Assembly: GCF_001999905.1 (NCBI RefSeq)
Contig: NZ_CP019640.1
Coordinates: 2,646,001 to 2,710,000 of the forward strand
DNA: 64,000 nt
Origin: Planococcus lenghuensis
GTDB lineage: Bacteria; Bacillota; Bacilli; Bacillales_A; Planococcaceae
Direction of reading: 5' to 3'
Under the pieces are notes generated by a model. It was given only the letters and a program-made list of their open reading frames with translations, was not told the origin of the DNA and searched no databases. Positions within the stretch are counted from its first letter, which is position 1. Every line of letters starts with the position of its first letter. Shown one piece after another: positions 35,564-43,849 of this stretch. A program made the position numbers and the translations under genes.

Positions 35564-37699
35564 TTATTCAGTTTCCACTAAAATAAAGGGCTCAGATTTT
35601 CGGAGTATACTGTTCCGTGAATTAAATACAGCAAAATGCAGTTCAGTTCGCGGTTCAATCTCTTCTTTACTAATGGTGAAAATAGATAATCCATTGTCAG
35701 ACAGCATCCATTCCGACGGCAGGCTTTCGTTATCTCCATTCCGCAGTTCAGCATACTTTGGTGCACCTTTAACAAGAATTTTAAAGGCGTTGGCTGTTTC
35801 ATAGATTTCTTGAACTTTAATAGCTGAATACAGTCCTAAGTGATATGCCGCACTCGGAACTTCCATTAATGTCAAGCTCACTTCCTCTACATAGCGCTTG
35901 CCATGCAACAAATCATGCTGGAGAAGCTGCAGATCTTTCATTTCTTCAGTCAAACCACCCATCTCAGCTTGCCATTGGTTATATGGAATGACGGAGTTCC
36001 CTTGTTCACGCATTTCATTAAGAATCGCTGTTACTGTATTTCCTTCCACTTCCGCCATATCTAAAACAATAGGCCCAAATTGATTCGGCGTGACATCCAG
36101 TTCCTGTGGCTCATCTCTTTCAGAACTCCAGATGAAATACGGCAGTTTATGGGTTGCGAGGAAATCTTCGTAATTCCCTGTCATATCGTTTGCAATATCT
36201 GCACCGGCCGCACCGAACACTTGCTCATTATTGTCAAACGACGGATAATGATCCCCAAAGAATACAACAATAGCCGGTTCCTCCCGCTTTTCAATTTCAT
36301 CAATCAACCGCCCAAGCTCCTCATCGACACTGTGCATTTTCTCCGTGAAGCGGTTTAAGTATTGACGGGTCTCTTTTTGGAGTGTATCGGTTTTCAGAAA
36401 CTCAGAATCCTCAAGCGGCGTATAAGGCATATGCGCTTCCGTTGACACTGCATGGATAAAGTCCCTCTCTTCACTGTTGTCCATAGCAGCAAGGATTGAA
36501 TTGGTAATATGCTTGTCATTCGGGAATCCATGTCCTGAGCCATTTGGATAATCAAGGTCCATGAATTCTCCAGAAATGAACCGGTTAAAACCAAGCATTT
36601 TATATACATCTTGCCGCTGATAATACCAGCCGTAGAATGAATGGATGGCTGTCGTATCATAGCCTGCTTCCCGGAACTCGTATGCGACAGAAGGCAACGG
36701 ATCTTTTATATACAATTGGTAGGCAATAGAGTTAGGCGGCAAAAATTGTCTGCTGAAGCCCGTTAGCGCTTCAAACTCTACGTTGGCAGTACCTCCCCCG
36801 AACTCCGGCGAATACATATCTCCGTGCAAAGAATCTTTATAAAGTTTACGGAAATTCGGGACTGGATCTGCTGCAAAGTGTTCCTCCCCGAATTCATATG
36901 GGTCGACAAATGACTCACTCATCAGAAAAATAACGTTTGGCTTTTCACTCGCTGTTCCTGGTTCTGGTATATAGGTGTCGCTAATTTCCTGAACGGCATT
37001 TCTTGAATAGCCGGATGGCGGTTCGATTTGTGTATTTTTCGCTAGTAAGGCAAAATTGCCGAATAGCCCGTTACGTGTCATGCCCACTTCAAGTTGCCAC
37101 CACGTGTTCTCGAATTTCGCTTTTTGCATTGGTGAGTATGGATAATCAGTCCAAACGACGAACAAGAATGTAGCAGAGATAAAGAAAGCTGTACATTTTA
37201 TTATCCAGTTTTCCTTATACCTTGGGATGACAAAAAAGATTACAAAAACAACAGCGATAAATGCAAGCCCAATACCAAAAAACATTCCTATATTAAAACC
37301 GATTGGATTCTCCAACCCGCCAAGTTCTCCAAGTAATGCAAAATCACCGATTGCAATCGGTGCATGGCGGAGTTCCATTTTCATTTTATTGGCAAAGGCG
37401 AACGCGATTAACACTCCGCTCAGCATTAAACTCGTTAACATAAACCATTTACGGGGCAGGATAAATAGCAAATTGAATAGAGCTAGGAGCAGAAGCATAT
37501 TTAATACAAAGCGTTCCGAGTAATTGACTCTCCATTCCTCAAATGACATTGCTGTTACTTGGCGAACAATCACTTCACTCACAATCAGTGTTAAAACCGG
37601 AAGTACAATCATAAAAGAAAATGTTAACAATTGAACAGTCAACTTTTTCAGGCCTTGTTTATTCTTTCGTTGCTTTTGATTAGATGGTTGAGAAGCCAT
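35564..37699 (-). CDS. LTA synthase family phosphoglycerol transferase
   Basis: 711 residues, longer than LtaS/YfnI (about 650). Five membrane segments occupy about 20-200; the extracellular sulfatase-type domain follows. Key residues: Glu in LMSESFVDPYEFG, the catalytic Thr in FGGGTANVEFEALTG, His in STEAHMPYTP, and the Asp-His of FFGDHYPSFDN. These polymerise glycerol phosphate from phosphatidylglycerol or prime the chain. After residue 600 there is an extra beta-rich tail (YAELRNGDNESLPSEWML) not usual for LtaS. Monocistronic. Confidence 0.88.
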   Translation of the reverse strand: MASQPSNQKQRKNKQGLKKLTVQLLTFSFMIVLPVLTLIVSEVIVRQVTAMSFEEWRVNYSERFVLNMLLLLALFNLLFILPRKWFMLTSLMLSGVLIAFAFANKMKMELRHAPIAIGDFALLGELGGLENPIGFNIGMFFGIGLAFIAVVFVIFFVIPRYKENWIIKCTAFFISATFLFVVWTDYPYSPMQKAKFENTWWQLEVGMTRNGLFGNFALLAKNTQIEPPSGYSRNAVQEISDTYIPEPGTASEKPNVIFLMSESFVDPYEFGEEHFAADPVPNFRKLYKDSLHGDMYSPEFGGGTANVEFEALTGFSRQFLPPNSIAYQLYIKDPLPSVAYEFREAGYDTTAIHSFYGWYYQRQDVYKMLGFNRFISGEFMDLDYPNGSGHGFPNDKHITNSILAAMDNSEERDFIHAVSTEAHMPYTPLEDSEFLKTDTLQKETRQYLNRFTEKMHSVDEELGRLIDEIEKREEPAIVVFFGDHYPSFDNNEQVFGAAGADIANDMTGNYEDFLATHKLPYFIWSSERDEPQELDVTPNQFGPIVLDMAEVEGNTVTAILNEMREQGNSVIPYNQWQAEMGGLTEEMKDLQLLQHDLLHGKRYVEEVSLTLMEVPSAAYHLGLYSAIKVQEIYETANAFKILVKGAPKYAELRNGDNESLPSEWMLSDNGLSIFTISKEEIEPRTELHFAVFNSRNSILRKSEPFILVETE

Positions 37700-38080
37700 A
37701 AGAAGTTTAGACCCACTTTTCTATTTAACTTTAATTTATCCCTTTTTCTGGTACAGGTTTTTCTTTCTTGTATTTTAACATACCGAAGGTTAGACGCAAA
37801 TAACGGGCAAATCATTTCCCGTATACAAAGATTCCGTTTGACATCCCGAGGTGTATCGGGGATCAAGTGAAGCAGTATTAAGATCAGCAAAAATTGCAAT
37901 TTTGTTTACTACCCATAGTTCCAATAATTTTTGTTGATTTGGTATGTAAACATAGAAACAGGAGATGAAAGTATATCTTGCTTTAAATGTAAAAGTCGAT
38001 TGAACCTTATGAGAAAAGAAAACATAATCAGTAAATCAAGACAGCAGCCAAATTCCTCAATTCTACAGAAAAGGTCTAAC
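37700..38080. other. Intergenic region, no gene seen
   Basis: About 380 AT-rich bases upstream of the LTA-synthase-like gene. It contains a small palindrome (ATCCC...GGGGAT near 37845-37865) and room for that gene's promoter; I see no supported coding sequence. Confidence 0.4.
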
Positions 38081-38113
38081 AAAAACGGCCAGTCCCTTTT
38101 CAGGGACCGGCCG
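38081..38113 (-). terminator. Terminator of the LPDTA surface protein gene
   Basis: CGGCCGGTCCC / GGGACTGGCCG stem followed by TTTTT on the minus strand. Confidence 0.8.
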
Positions 38114-38129
38114 ATAATCTTCTCTTATT

Positions 38130-39128
38130 TTATTCCGCTGCAGATTTTCTGCGGGTGAAAAGAAGCACACCGCCGAGTGTTGCGAGCGCAAAACCACCCA
38201 GTGCATACGCTGGATTGGCCGTTGCTGTGTCAGGTAATTCCTCGCCTTCCGGCTCTTCTTCAGCAGCCGGCTCTTCTTCGTCCAACCATTCTTCTTCGTC
38301 CAACCATTCTTCTTCTTCAAAATCTTCAAAGTCGATCGGTGTCGCACCGTCTATGATTTCCTGCGGTACAGTGATCGGGCCGACGTTATTGAAGTCGCTG
38401 TAGGTGACGTCGATGCTTTGCGTGAAGCTGATGGTTTCACCTTCCGCTGAGATGTCCATATCGAGCAGCAGGGACATTTCGTTCACATAGTAAGTCTCTT
38501 TGTCGACGACAATTTCATAACCGAGTTCATTGAACGTAATGTCTTCAAAGAAGGAATCGAAAAGCATGTCCGTGTCTTCGCCGGCAAGTCCGGATTCCAG
38601 GATGCTCTGTGCGGATTCCATCAGTGATTCTCCGTCTCCTTCATAGGCCAGCAGGTAGGCATCGCCCAAGTCTTCGACAGACCAGTCATCACCGAGCGCC
38701 GCTGCCTGAGCCGGCAGATCACCCGTCATCGACATGCCAAGCAAATCCTCGACGCCGCTGAACAGGTCATCCGGCAGTTTTACCCAGCCATCGACCGGAT
38801 CTTCCTGATAGAAGCCGTCTTCCGTCCAATACAGTTCAATCGTTTCTTCCCCGTCCGGGAGTTCCGTCGTAATGGTCTGATGCAGGGCGAACGGATCAAG
38901 TGTCACTTCTTCCTGACTGTAGATTGAAAGTGAAAGAGGGTCCTCCCCCTCAAATAACGGCATGGTCAGCTCGATTTGCGACTCACTCGCATAACTTTCA
39001 AGCGAAGCCATCGCTTTGTTGGACTTCTCCAGAATTTCGCCGGCATTAAGGTCTTCTGCTGCAACTGACAAAGGGGCTGTGATTGTAAACAGGGCGATTC
39101 CGCCCATCGGAATGGTTTTCTTTAACAT
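38130..39128 (-). CDS. Cell-wall-anchored DUF6612-like protein with LPDTA sorting signal
   Basis: 332 residues. The ATG of MLKKTIPM has AGAGGAG upstream. Signal peptide about 1-24 (cut near VAAED). The body (NAGEILEKSNKAMASLESY, FALHQTITTELPDG, DGWVKLPDD) matches the secreted DUF6612/LolA-like fold. The C-terminus is a full sorting signal: LPDTA, hydrophobic stretch (AYALGGFALATLGGVLLF) and TRRK. The motif is LPXTA rather than LPXTG. Just before it is an acidic linker with a perfect duplication, EEEWLD twice, matching a direct DNA repeat near 38278-38312. No sortase gene is in the window. Confidence 0.8.
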   Translation of the reverse strand: MLKKTIPMGGIALFTITAPLSVAAEDLNAGEILEKSNKAMASLESYASESQIELTMPLFEGEDPLSLSIYSQEEVTLDPFALHQTITTELPDGEETIELYWTEDGFYQEDPVDGWVKLPDDLFSGVEDLLGMSMTGDLPAQAAALGDDWSVEDLGDAYLLAYEGDGESLMESAQSILESGLAGEDTDMLFDSFFEDITFNELGYEIVVDKETYYVNEMSLLLDMDISAEGETISFTQSIDVTYSDFNNVGPITVPQEIIDGATPIDFEDFEEEEWLDEEEWLDEEEPAAEEEPEGEELPDTATANPAYALGGFALATLGGVLLFTRRKSAAE

Positions 39129-39283
39129 CTGCACGCTCCTCTTCACGTTTTTAGAGTTAGCCTGAATCTGGATGACTGATTTATGTAACATTTATGCGGC
39201 TCCCCTAGTTCCCGATTCCCTCTTTTCGCATAGAAGAAACGCTTAATTTTCCAGTTCCCATGGACGAGTTGCCTGTTTTGCAG

Positions 39284-39484
39284 TCATGCCTGTTCCCTGA
39301 AAACCGACAGAGGCACAACTGCACTGACGACGTATTGGCCGGCATCGATGATTTCAGAGATTTTCAAATCGACGCATATACTCGACAATACATAGGCATT
39401 TTCCGGTTCAAGATTACGCATTTCCGCCAAGTAATCCACATCATTCACTTCTTCTTGTTCACAAATTGCAAAATGAATGAACAC
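39284..39484 (-). CDS. Small ORF of uncertain status
   Basis: 66 residues from GTG (MFIHFAICEQEEVNDVDYL) reading acceptably as protein (LEPENAYVLSSICVDLKISEIIDAG), but I see no clear ribosome site. It follows the SpoIISB-like gene by 55 bases, the place of spoIISC in B. subtilis, yet I see no resemblance that would justify that name. Confidence 0.3.
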   Translation of the reverse strand: MFIHFAICEQEEVNDVDYLAEMRNLEPENAYVLSSICVDLKISEIIDAGQYVVSAVVPLSVFREQA

Positions 39485-39538
39485 ATCGGCTGTTCAGAGA
39501 GCAGAGAACAGCATATCCAATCAGTCATGACACGCCCG

Positions 39539-39718
39539 CTACGAATTCCGCCGGACGATAATCCGCCGGTCATCCGCCTGCTTCAATACAACCTTTCCTA
39601 ATGCACGAAGCCGTTTCGTATCCGGACTGATACCAATTTCCGGCGACACGATCCGCTGCCGTTTCCGTTTCATTTCCTTCTCATACTTCCGTTTCCGCTC
39701 CTCGGCTTCCCGGTCCAT
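39539..39718 (-). CDS. spoIISB: SpoIISB-like antitoxin
   Basis: 59 residues, very basic at the N-terminus (MDREAEERKRKYEKEMKRKRQ). The start has AAGGAGGGG directly upstream and lies inside the 3' end of the toxin gene (38-base overlap), the arrangement of spoIISA-spoIISB in B. subtilis. The segment VSPEIGISPDTKRLRAL parallels the YQVSPHTARIF region of B. subtilis SpoIISB (56 residues), the part that wraps the toxin's cytosolic domain. Expected to neutralise SpoIISA by binding it. The assignment rests on position, size and this short motif. Confidence 0.75.
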   Translation of the reverse strand: MDREAEERKRKYEKEMKRKRQRIVSPEIGISPDTKRLRALGKVVLKQADDRRIIVRRNS

Positions 39719-40454
39719 CCATGTCCCCTCCTTCATCGAATACAGTTGTCAGCAAAAAGACGTTGATCAGGATATCCATACATAAAACATCGGTTTCATT
39801 CACCCGTCGTTCCGACGATACAACTTCCAGGATATAAGGTGTGCGATTGAATTCAATCGGGAACAGCGCCACTTTGCTGTCCGACCGGTAAACGGTTTTC
39901 ATCTTTTTCAAATTCGCTTCTGCAAGCGGCCATTCCTGCGCGTCAAATTGAAGCTTGAATCCGGCAGGTTCGTAAGGGTGAAACGAAATATCCATGTCTT
40001 CAAGGTCTGCATATTGCTGCAGCATGCCTTGAAGGCCGGCAAGGTAATTTTGTTCATCCGTATAATACCCGATCACCGCATCGCTATTAATGAGCGCATG
40101 AACATTTTTCACACTTTTATAATCTTCTTCTTTTGATTCGGAAAACTCCGTAATGGCATCCGTGACGGCATCGAGTTCATAACTGCCCGCTTTCTTTATA
40201 TATAACCCCAGAAAAATGAAGGAATCAACGAATGCAAATACGACAAGGACGATCACATAATTTTTCCAGTCCTCAAATAAACTATTCGGTTCTGCGGTTA
40301 AATAAATCAGAAAACCAAGCAGCAGAATCCCGTACCAGCTTTTCCGGATGAGCGATACGGTTTCCGGCCGAAAATCGCGCCGGCCAGCCAAAATGACATA
40401 AGCAGCAATCAGCAAAAAACAGAGCCACGCCCCAGCAATGAAAAACGTCTCCAT
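39681..40454 (-). CDS. spoIISA: SpoIISA-like membrane toxin
   Basis: 257 residues (B. subtilis SpoIISA 248). Three membrane segments at about 4-24, 39-55 and 65-87 are followed by a cytosolic GAF-like domain. The membrane part carries the family pattern: IRKSWYGILLLGFLIYLTAEPNSLF aligns position by position with the B. subtilis protein (I quote only the start IRKSWY and the EPNSLF end as key blocks), then FAFVDSFIFLGLYIKK. In B. subtilis the toxin damages the membrane during sporulation unless bound by SpoIISB. The gene is 29 bases from a glycosyltransferase upstream. Confidence 0.85.
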   Translation of the reverse strand: METFFIAGAWLCFLLIAAYVILAGRRDFRPETVSLIRKSWYGILLLGFLIYLTAEPNSLFEDWKNYVIVLVVFAFVDSFIFLGLYIKKAGSYELDAVTDAITEFSESKEEDYKSVKNVHALINSDAVIGYYTDEQNYLAGLQGMLQQYADLEDMDISFHPYEPAGFKLQFDAQEWPLAEANLKKMKTVYRSDSKVALFPIEFNRTPYILEVVSSERRVNETDVLCMDILINVFLLTTVFDEGGDMDGPGSRGAETEV

Positions 40455-40483
40455 AATATTATCAGCCTTCTTCGGTAGTTAGA

Positions 40484-41512
40484 TTATCCAATATACCAGC
40501 CATACTTCTCCATCCAGGCATTCCCTTCATCCCGCATGTACTCAGCATACGCTACCGGAGAGGACAGGAACAGATCAATGCGTTTCTTAAGATGGGTGTC
40601 ATTTCCTTCATAGCGTTTCATAGCAGCGATCACTTGATCGTTCAGTCCCGGGAGGTCCTTGTCGACATCCCGAAGCACTTCATTCGTATTTTCAACGCCT
40701 TTGCTTTCAATGCATGAATTTAAATTGTAGAAGTAATGGCCGATCTTATAGGCGTCATACGCCGCCTGCCGCTCTTCAGAGGGAGCAGCGTCGATGAATG
40801 CGTATGCTCGATCCAATGCCCCGACAATATCAAGCCGACGGGTATTATAGCTATGCGTTACGGAGTTGCCCCGCTGCAGGTAGTAACTCATGACTTTATT
40901 GATGAAGCGGACGGTTTTCGCGCGTCCCAATGCTTTCACCGTGAATTCCTGGTCTTCACCGCATTTATAGTCTGTCGTAAATCCGATACCTTCCCGTTCC
41001 AGGAACTCGCGCTTATAGGCGGCACTTCCTGACCAGATCCATAAAGTCTTATGTATCATCATATTATTCAATGCTTCTTCTCCGTACATCCAGTCGAAAT
41101 CCGACTCAAAGCGGTCGAAATAGCGGCGGTATACGGAACCGTCCTCATTCACTTCATTGTATCCCCAGCAAATGATGTCCGCCTTCCCGTTCTCGTCTGA
41201 TGCCCGAATCGATTCAATGCAATCGGCTGATAAGTAATCGTCTCCATCAATCAGCAGAATATAATCACCTGTCGCTTCAGCGATTCCGAAATTCCTCGCC
41301 CGGCTTACGCCGCCATTCTCGATCGAGAACACCTTGCAATCGAATGCTGCGTTTTCTGTGCTTTTCAGCACTTTCTGATGAGAATCATCCTTCGAGCCAT
41401 CATCCACGATGATCGCCTCAAAATTTTTATCTGTCTGTGCATGCAACGAGTCCAAAATCGCATCAATATATTGTTCCAAGTTATAAACCGGTACCACAAC
41501 ACTGATCTTCAT
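40484..41512 (-). CDS. Family 2 glycosyltransferase (teichoic-acid or EPS type)
   Basis: 342 residues, cytosolic, non-processive. VVPVYNLEQYI, VDDGSKDDS, GGVSRARNFGI and LLIDGDDYL are the GT-A nucleotide and metal motifs; CGEDQEFTVKAL supplies the acidic catalytic region. The C-terminal half is helical. It resembles enzymes that decorate teichoic acids or capsular polymers. AAAGGAG precedes the ATG. Downstream lies the SpoIIS pair, 29 bases away on the same strand; a functional link is not implied. Confidence 0.8.
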   Translation of the reverse strand: MKISVVVPVYNLEQYIDAILDSLHAQTDKNFEAIIVDDGSKDDSHQKVLKSTENAAFDCKVFSIENGGVSRARNFGIAEATGDYILLIDGDDYLSADCIESIRASDENGKADIICWGYNEVNEDGSVYRRYFDRFESDFDWMYGEEALNNMMIHKTLWIWSGSAAYKREFLEREGIGFTTDYKCGEDQEFTVKALGRAKTVRFINKVMSYYLQRGNSVTHSYNTRRLDIVGALDRAYAFIDAAPSEERQAAYDAYKIGHYFYNLNSCIESKGVENTNEVLRDVDKDLPGLNDQVIAAMKRYEGNDTHLKKRIDLFLSSPVAYAEYMRDEGNAWMEKYGWYIG

Positions 41513-41680
41513 CGTGCATTTCTCCTTTGATGATTGATTTTTCTTTTTCTCCCTATTCCCGTCTGCCAGCTGCTGGTAAACGTCTATGAATAATGTGCCG
41601 ATTCCCGCTTCATATTTTTCTGAAATGATGCCACCGTAGGAAGTGCCATTGTTTTACTTAGTCCGTCTTCCCGGAAAACT

Positions 41681-41714
41681 AAAAAAGAACGGCAAGCCCT
41701 AGCTTGTCGTCCTT
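41681..41714 (-). terminator. Terminator with no intact gene in front
   Basis: GGACGACAAGC / CTTGCCGTTC stem followed by TTTTTT on the minus strand, directly after the remnant at 41720. Confidence 0.7.
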
Positions 41715-41719
41715 ATTAT

Positions 41720-41945
41720 TCATAATGCTTGTTCAATGACTTCATCATCCTCATCTTCTTCATCTTTAAAGACACCGTCTTCACCTAATCCGTCCGTAAT
41801 ACCAGTACCGATTTGCAGGTTATTTTCTCCCTCTTGGATACCTGGGTTATATTCGTAAAGATCATTTGCAAATAGAAAAACACGCTTCCCAATGGATTTT
41901 CAAACCATTTGAGAACCGTATTTTTAATTTATTTACTATAGAGCC
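41720..41945 (-). pseudogene. Remnant C-terminus of an acidic protein
   Basis: The minus strand reads KRVFLFANDLYEYNPG, IQEGENNLQIGTGITDG and a run of Asp/Glu before TGA 41720-41722. Just upstream a different frame reads NTVLKWFENPLG, so the piece appears frameshifted near 41895. There is no start codon. Family unknown; with its terminator it looks like what is left of a former gene. Confidence 0.4.
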
Positions 41946-41975
41946 GCGAGATATCTCACGTAGTTTGGAAAGCGC

Positions 41976-42638
41976 CTATTTAAGCTTAATTTTCTCATTT
42001 CCGACTTGGATAAACCACTCACCTTGCGCGAACTTCTCTTTGGAAACTTCATAAACAGCAGTATCTGTCACACTAATATCAGGATTTAAATCAGATAGAA
42101 TCTTAGAATTATCTATCTCTGTTTCTACTGCATAGGAACTGCTTGCATCGATATCAGCAGAATACTCGGTTCCTTTCTCATCCAATAAACTCACCGTCGG
42201 GTAACTGAACATTCCCACAGGCTCGTCTGATACATTTTTCAGTGTGTATTGAATAGCAGCAAAAGTTCCACCATCAGATGCTTTTTTGCCAAAGAAATCA
42301 GGATCGCCTATAGTATCCAACTCTTCAAAGACTGAAACAGTTACCTCTAATTGGTCGATTGTCAGTACATCCCCGATTTTGTATACTGTTTCTTGTTTTT
42401 CAGGTGCTGCGGCAGTCTGAGTCTGAGCTCCTTCTGTGTCACTGTTGGTAACAGTGGCAGTTTCTTCTCCCCCACTACCTAAAATACTGACGAAAGAAAT
42501 AAGAAAAATAAAACCAATGGTTGAAAGAATCTTATGCCGCATCAACCAGTTTCTCTGGTCCTTACCACAGCTCGGACACTTCTTAACTCCTTTTGCTATT
42601 TCTTTTTTGCAAGCTTTACATGCAACTAACTTCGACAA
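41976..42638 (-). CDS. Zinc-ribbon membrane protein with DUF4352-like domain
   Basis: 220 residues from TTG (LSKLVACKACKKE), preceded by AGAGGTGA. Order: zinc ribbon CKACKKEIAKGVKKCPSCG (about 6-24), one membrane helix (about 36-54), a low-complexity linker, and an extracellular immunoglobulin-like domain of DUF4352 type (VYKIGDVLTIDQLEVTV, FAAIQYTLKNVSDEPVG, VYEVSKEKFAQGEWFIQVG). Common in Bacillales; function unknown. Confidence 0.75.
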   Translation of the reverse strand: MSKLVACKACKKEIAKGVKKCPSCGKDQRNWLMRHKILSTIGFIFLISFVSILGSGGEETATVTNSDTEGAQTQTAAAPEKQETVYKIGDVLTIDQLEVTVSVFEELDTIGDPDFFGKKASDGGTFAAIQYTLKNVSDEPVGMFSYPTVSLLDEKGTEYSADIDASSSYAVETEIDNSKILSDLNPDISVTDTAVYEVSKEKFAQGEWFIQVGNEKIKLK

Positions 42639-42780
42639 ACAATCACCTCTTCTTTTTAATTCCACCTAATGTTACTACATTATTCCAATTTAAACATCTA
42701 AAGTCATAAAATTAATAGAAAAATATATCCAAAAATTAGTAATAAAGAACCAAAAAGGTGCATTGCTAGTAAATTAAAGG

Positions 42781-43001
42781 CTCTGTTAAAGAATAATGTT
42801 GATTTTTCACTGCAAAAAATATGGAGCAAACATCGGAAACTCCTGCGGGAAAGCGAAGTGCCGAAATCCACTCGGGCTTCAATGCCCGAGTTAGTTCGGC
42901 GCAAGCCCGGGCAGCTGGCAAGGCGACGTCCTGTCGCGCCAGCTGCATGACCCGCTTCCTGCGGGCCCGAAAGTGGAGCTGTTTTTCGGAGTATCAACAG
43001 A
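42781..43001. repeat. Palindrome-ended GC-rich intergenic repeat of Bacillales type
   Basis: Begins CTCTGTTAAAGAATAATGTTGAT and ends ATCAACAGAG (ends are inverted repeats: CTCTGTT / AACAGAG and GTTGAT / ATCAAC). Inside are the phrases CTCCTGCGGGAAAGCGAAGTG and GCGGGCCCGAAAGTGGA plus nested stems (CTCGGGC / GCCCGAG, CAGCTGGC / GCCAGCTG). I recall sequences of this kind scattered between genes in many Bacillaceae. No coding content; origin and role unknown. Confidence 0.6.
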
Positions 43002-43119
43002 GACATTTAACATAACCAAATTAAAAGGCAGCTTCGTCAACATCTGCCATGCAAATTCCTCCCAATTTTTTGCCATAACATTTATACAGCGCAGCTACTG
43101 AAAACGTTTCACGAAAATA

Positions 43120-43154
43120 AAAAAAGAACAGTCGGACGGCTCCGGCTGTTCTGC
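43120..43154 (-). terminator. Terminator of the TetR gene
   Basis: AGAACAGCCGG / CCGACTGTTCT stem, then TTTTTT on the minus strand. Confidence 0.8.
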
Positions 43155-43162
43155 TTTCATTG

Positions 43163-43729
43163 CTATTTCTCTGCCAGCACACCATTCAAAATGAAATCGG
43201 TGTACATGTCCGCGAGTTCGCCAACGGATAATTCACCTTGCGGGTTAAACCATTGGTAGCTCCAGTTTGTGATGCCAAGAATAGCGAAGGTGATCATTTT
43301 CGGCTGCAGCTCTTTGCGGAATTCACCATTTTCGATTCCTTCTGCCATTACCTGTTCGATGTTATCCCGGAACTCGCCCCGCTTCTGACGGATGATCGCT
43401 GCGTTCTCCGGCGTCAAGTGCCGAATCTCACGGTAATACACGCGTCCGATCGGCCCCTGCTTTTCAATATCCCGGATGACAAGCTCGACGATTTTAACAA
43501 GTTTATCCCGTGAAGTTTTCTCCGTCTCCACAATCCGCTTCTGGCGGCTCAGTAATTCATCGATATACTGCAGGTGGATATCCATCAGCAATTCTTCTTT
43601 ACTTGTGAAGTGATAATAGAAAGAACCTTTTGTGACGCCCAGCGTATCGACGATATCCTTGATCGATGTGGCGCTGTATCCTTTTTCGACAAACAGGTCG
43701 ATGCTGTGTTTGATCAGTTCATTTTTCAT
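43163..43729 (-). CDS. TetR/AcrR family regulator
   Basis: 188 residues. The HTH is at about 24-45 (SIKDIVDTLGVTKGSFYYHFTSKEELL, shown in pieces: SIKDIVDTLGV, KGSFYYHF). The C-terminal ligand domain contains WSYQWFNPQGELSVGELADMY, a pattern found in regulators of acyl-CoA or fatty-acid catabolism genes such as FadR/KstR-like TetRs. It sits at the distal end of the catabolic cluster, behind a terminator, so it probably has its own promoter. Likely represses the cluster and is released by an acyl-CoA. Confidence 0.8.
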   Translation of the reverse strand: MKNELIKHSIDLFVEKGYSATSIKDIVDTLGVTKGSFYYHFTSKEELLMDIHLQYIDELLSRQKRIVETEKTSRDKLVKIVELVIRDIEKQGPIGRVYYREIRHLTPENAAIIRQKRGEFRDNIEQVMAEGIENGEFRKELQPKMITFAILGITNWSYQWFNPQGELSVGELADMYTDFILNGVLAEK

Positions 43730-43805
43730 GGAACCCTCTGCCTTTCTCTCCGGTCTTGCGGTTGCTTGTGATGCTAGTATATCACTTCACCTCCACCTGT
43801 ACCCA

Positions 43806-43838
43806 AGAAAAAAAGAGAGAGCAAGTCAGCACTCTCTT
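43806..43838 (-). terminator. Terminator at the end of the catabolic operon
   Basis: AGAGAG / CTCTCT stem with TTTTTTT on the minus strand, after the substrate-binding protein gene and before TetR. Confidence 0.7.
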
Positions 43839-43849
43839 TCGGCCCGTCA

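Noticed and set aside
38155-38403. Ser-rich 82-codon plus-strand frame
   Set aside because: It is the reverse reading of the Asp/Glu-rich linker of the LPDTA protein.
39284-39484. SpoIISC
   Set aside because: Position fits but I see no sequence resemblance and no ribosome site; listed only as an uncertain ORF.
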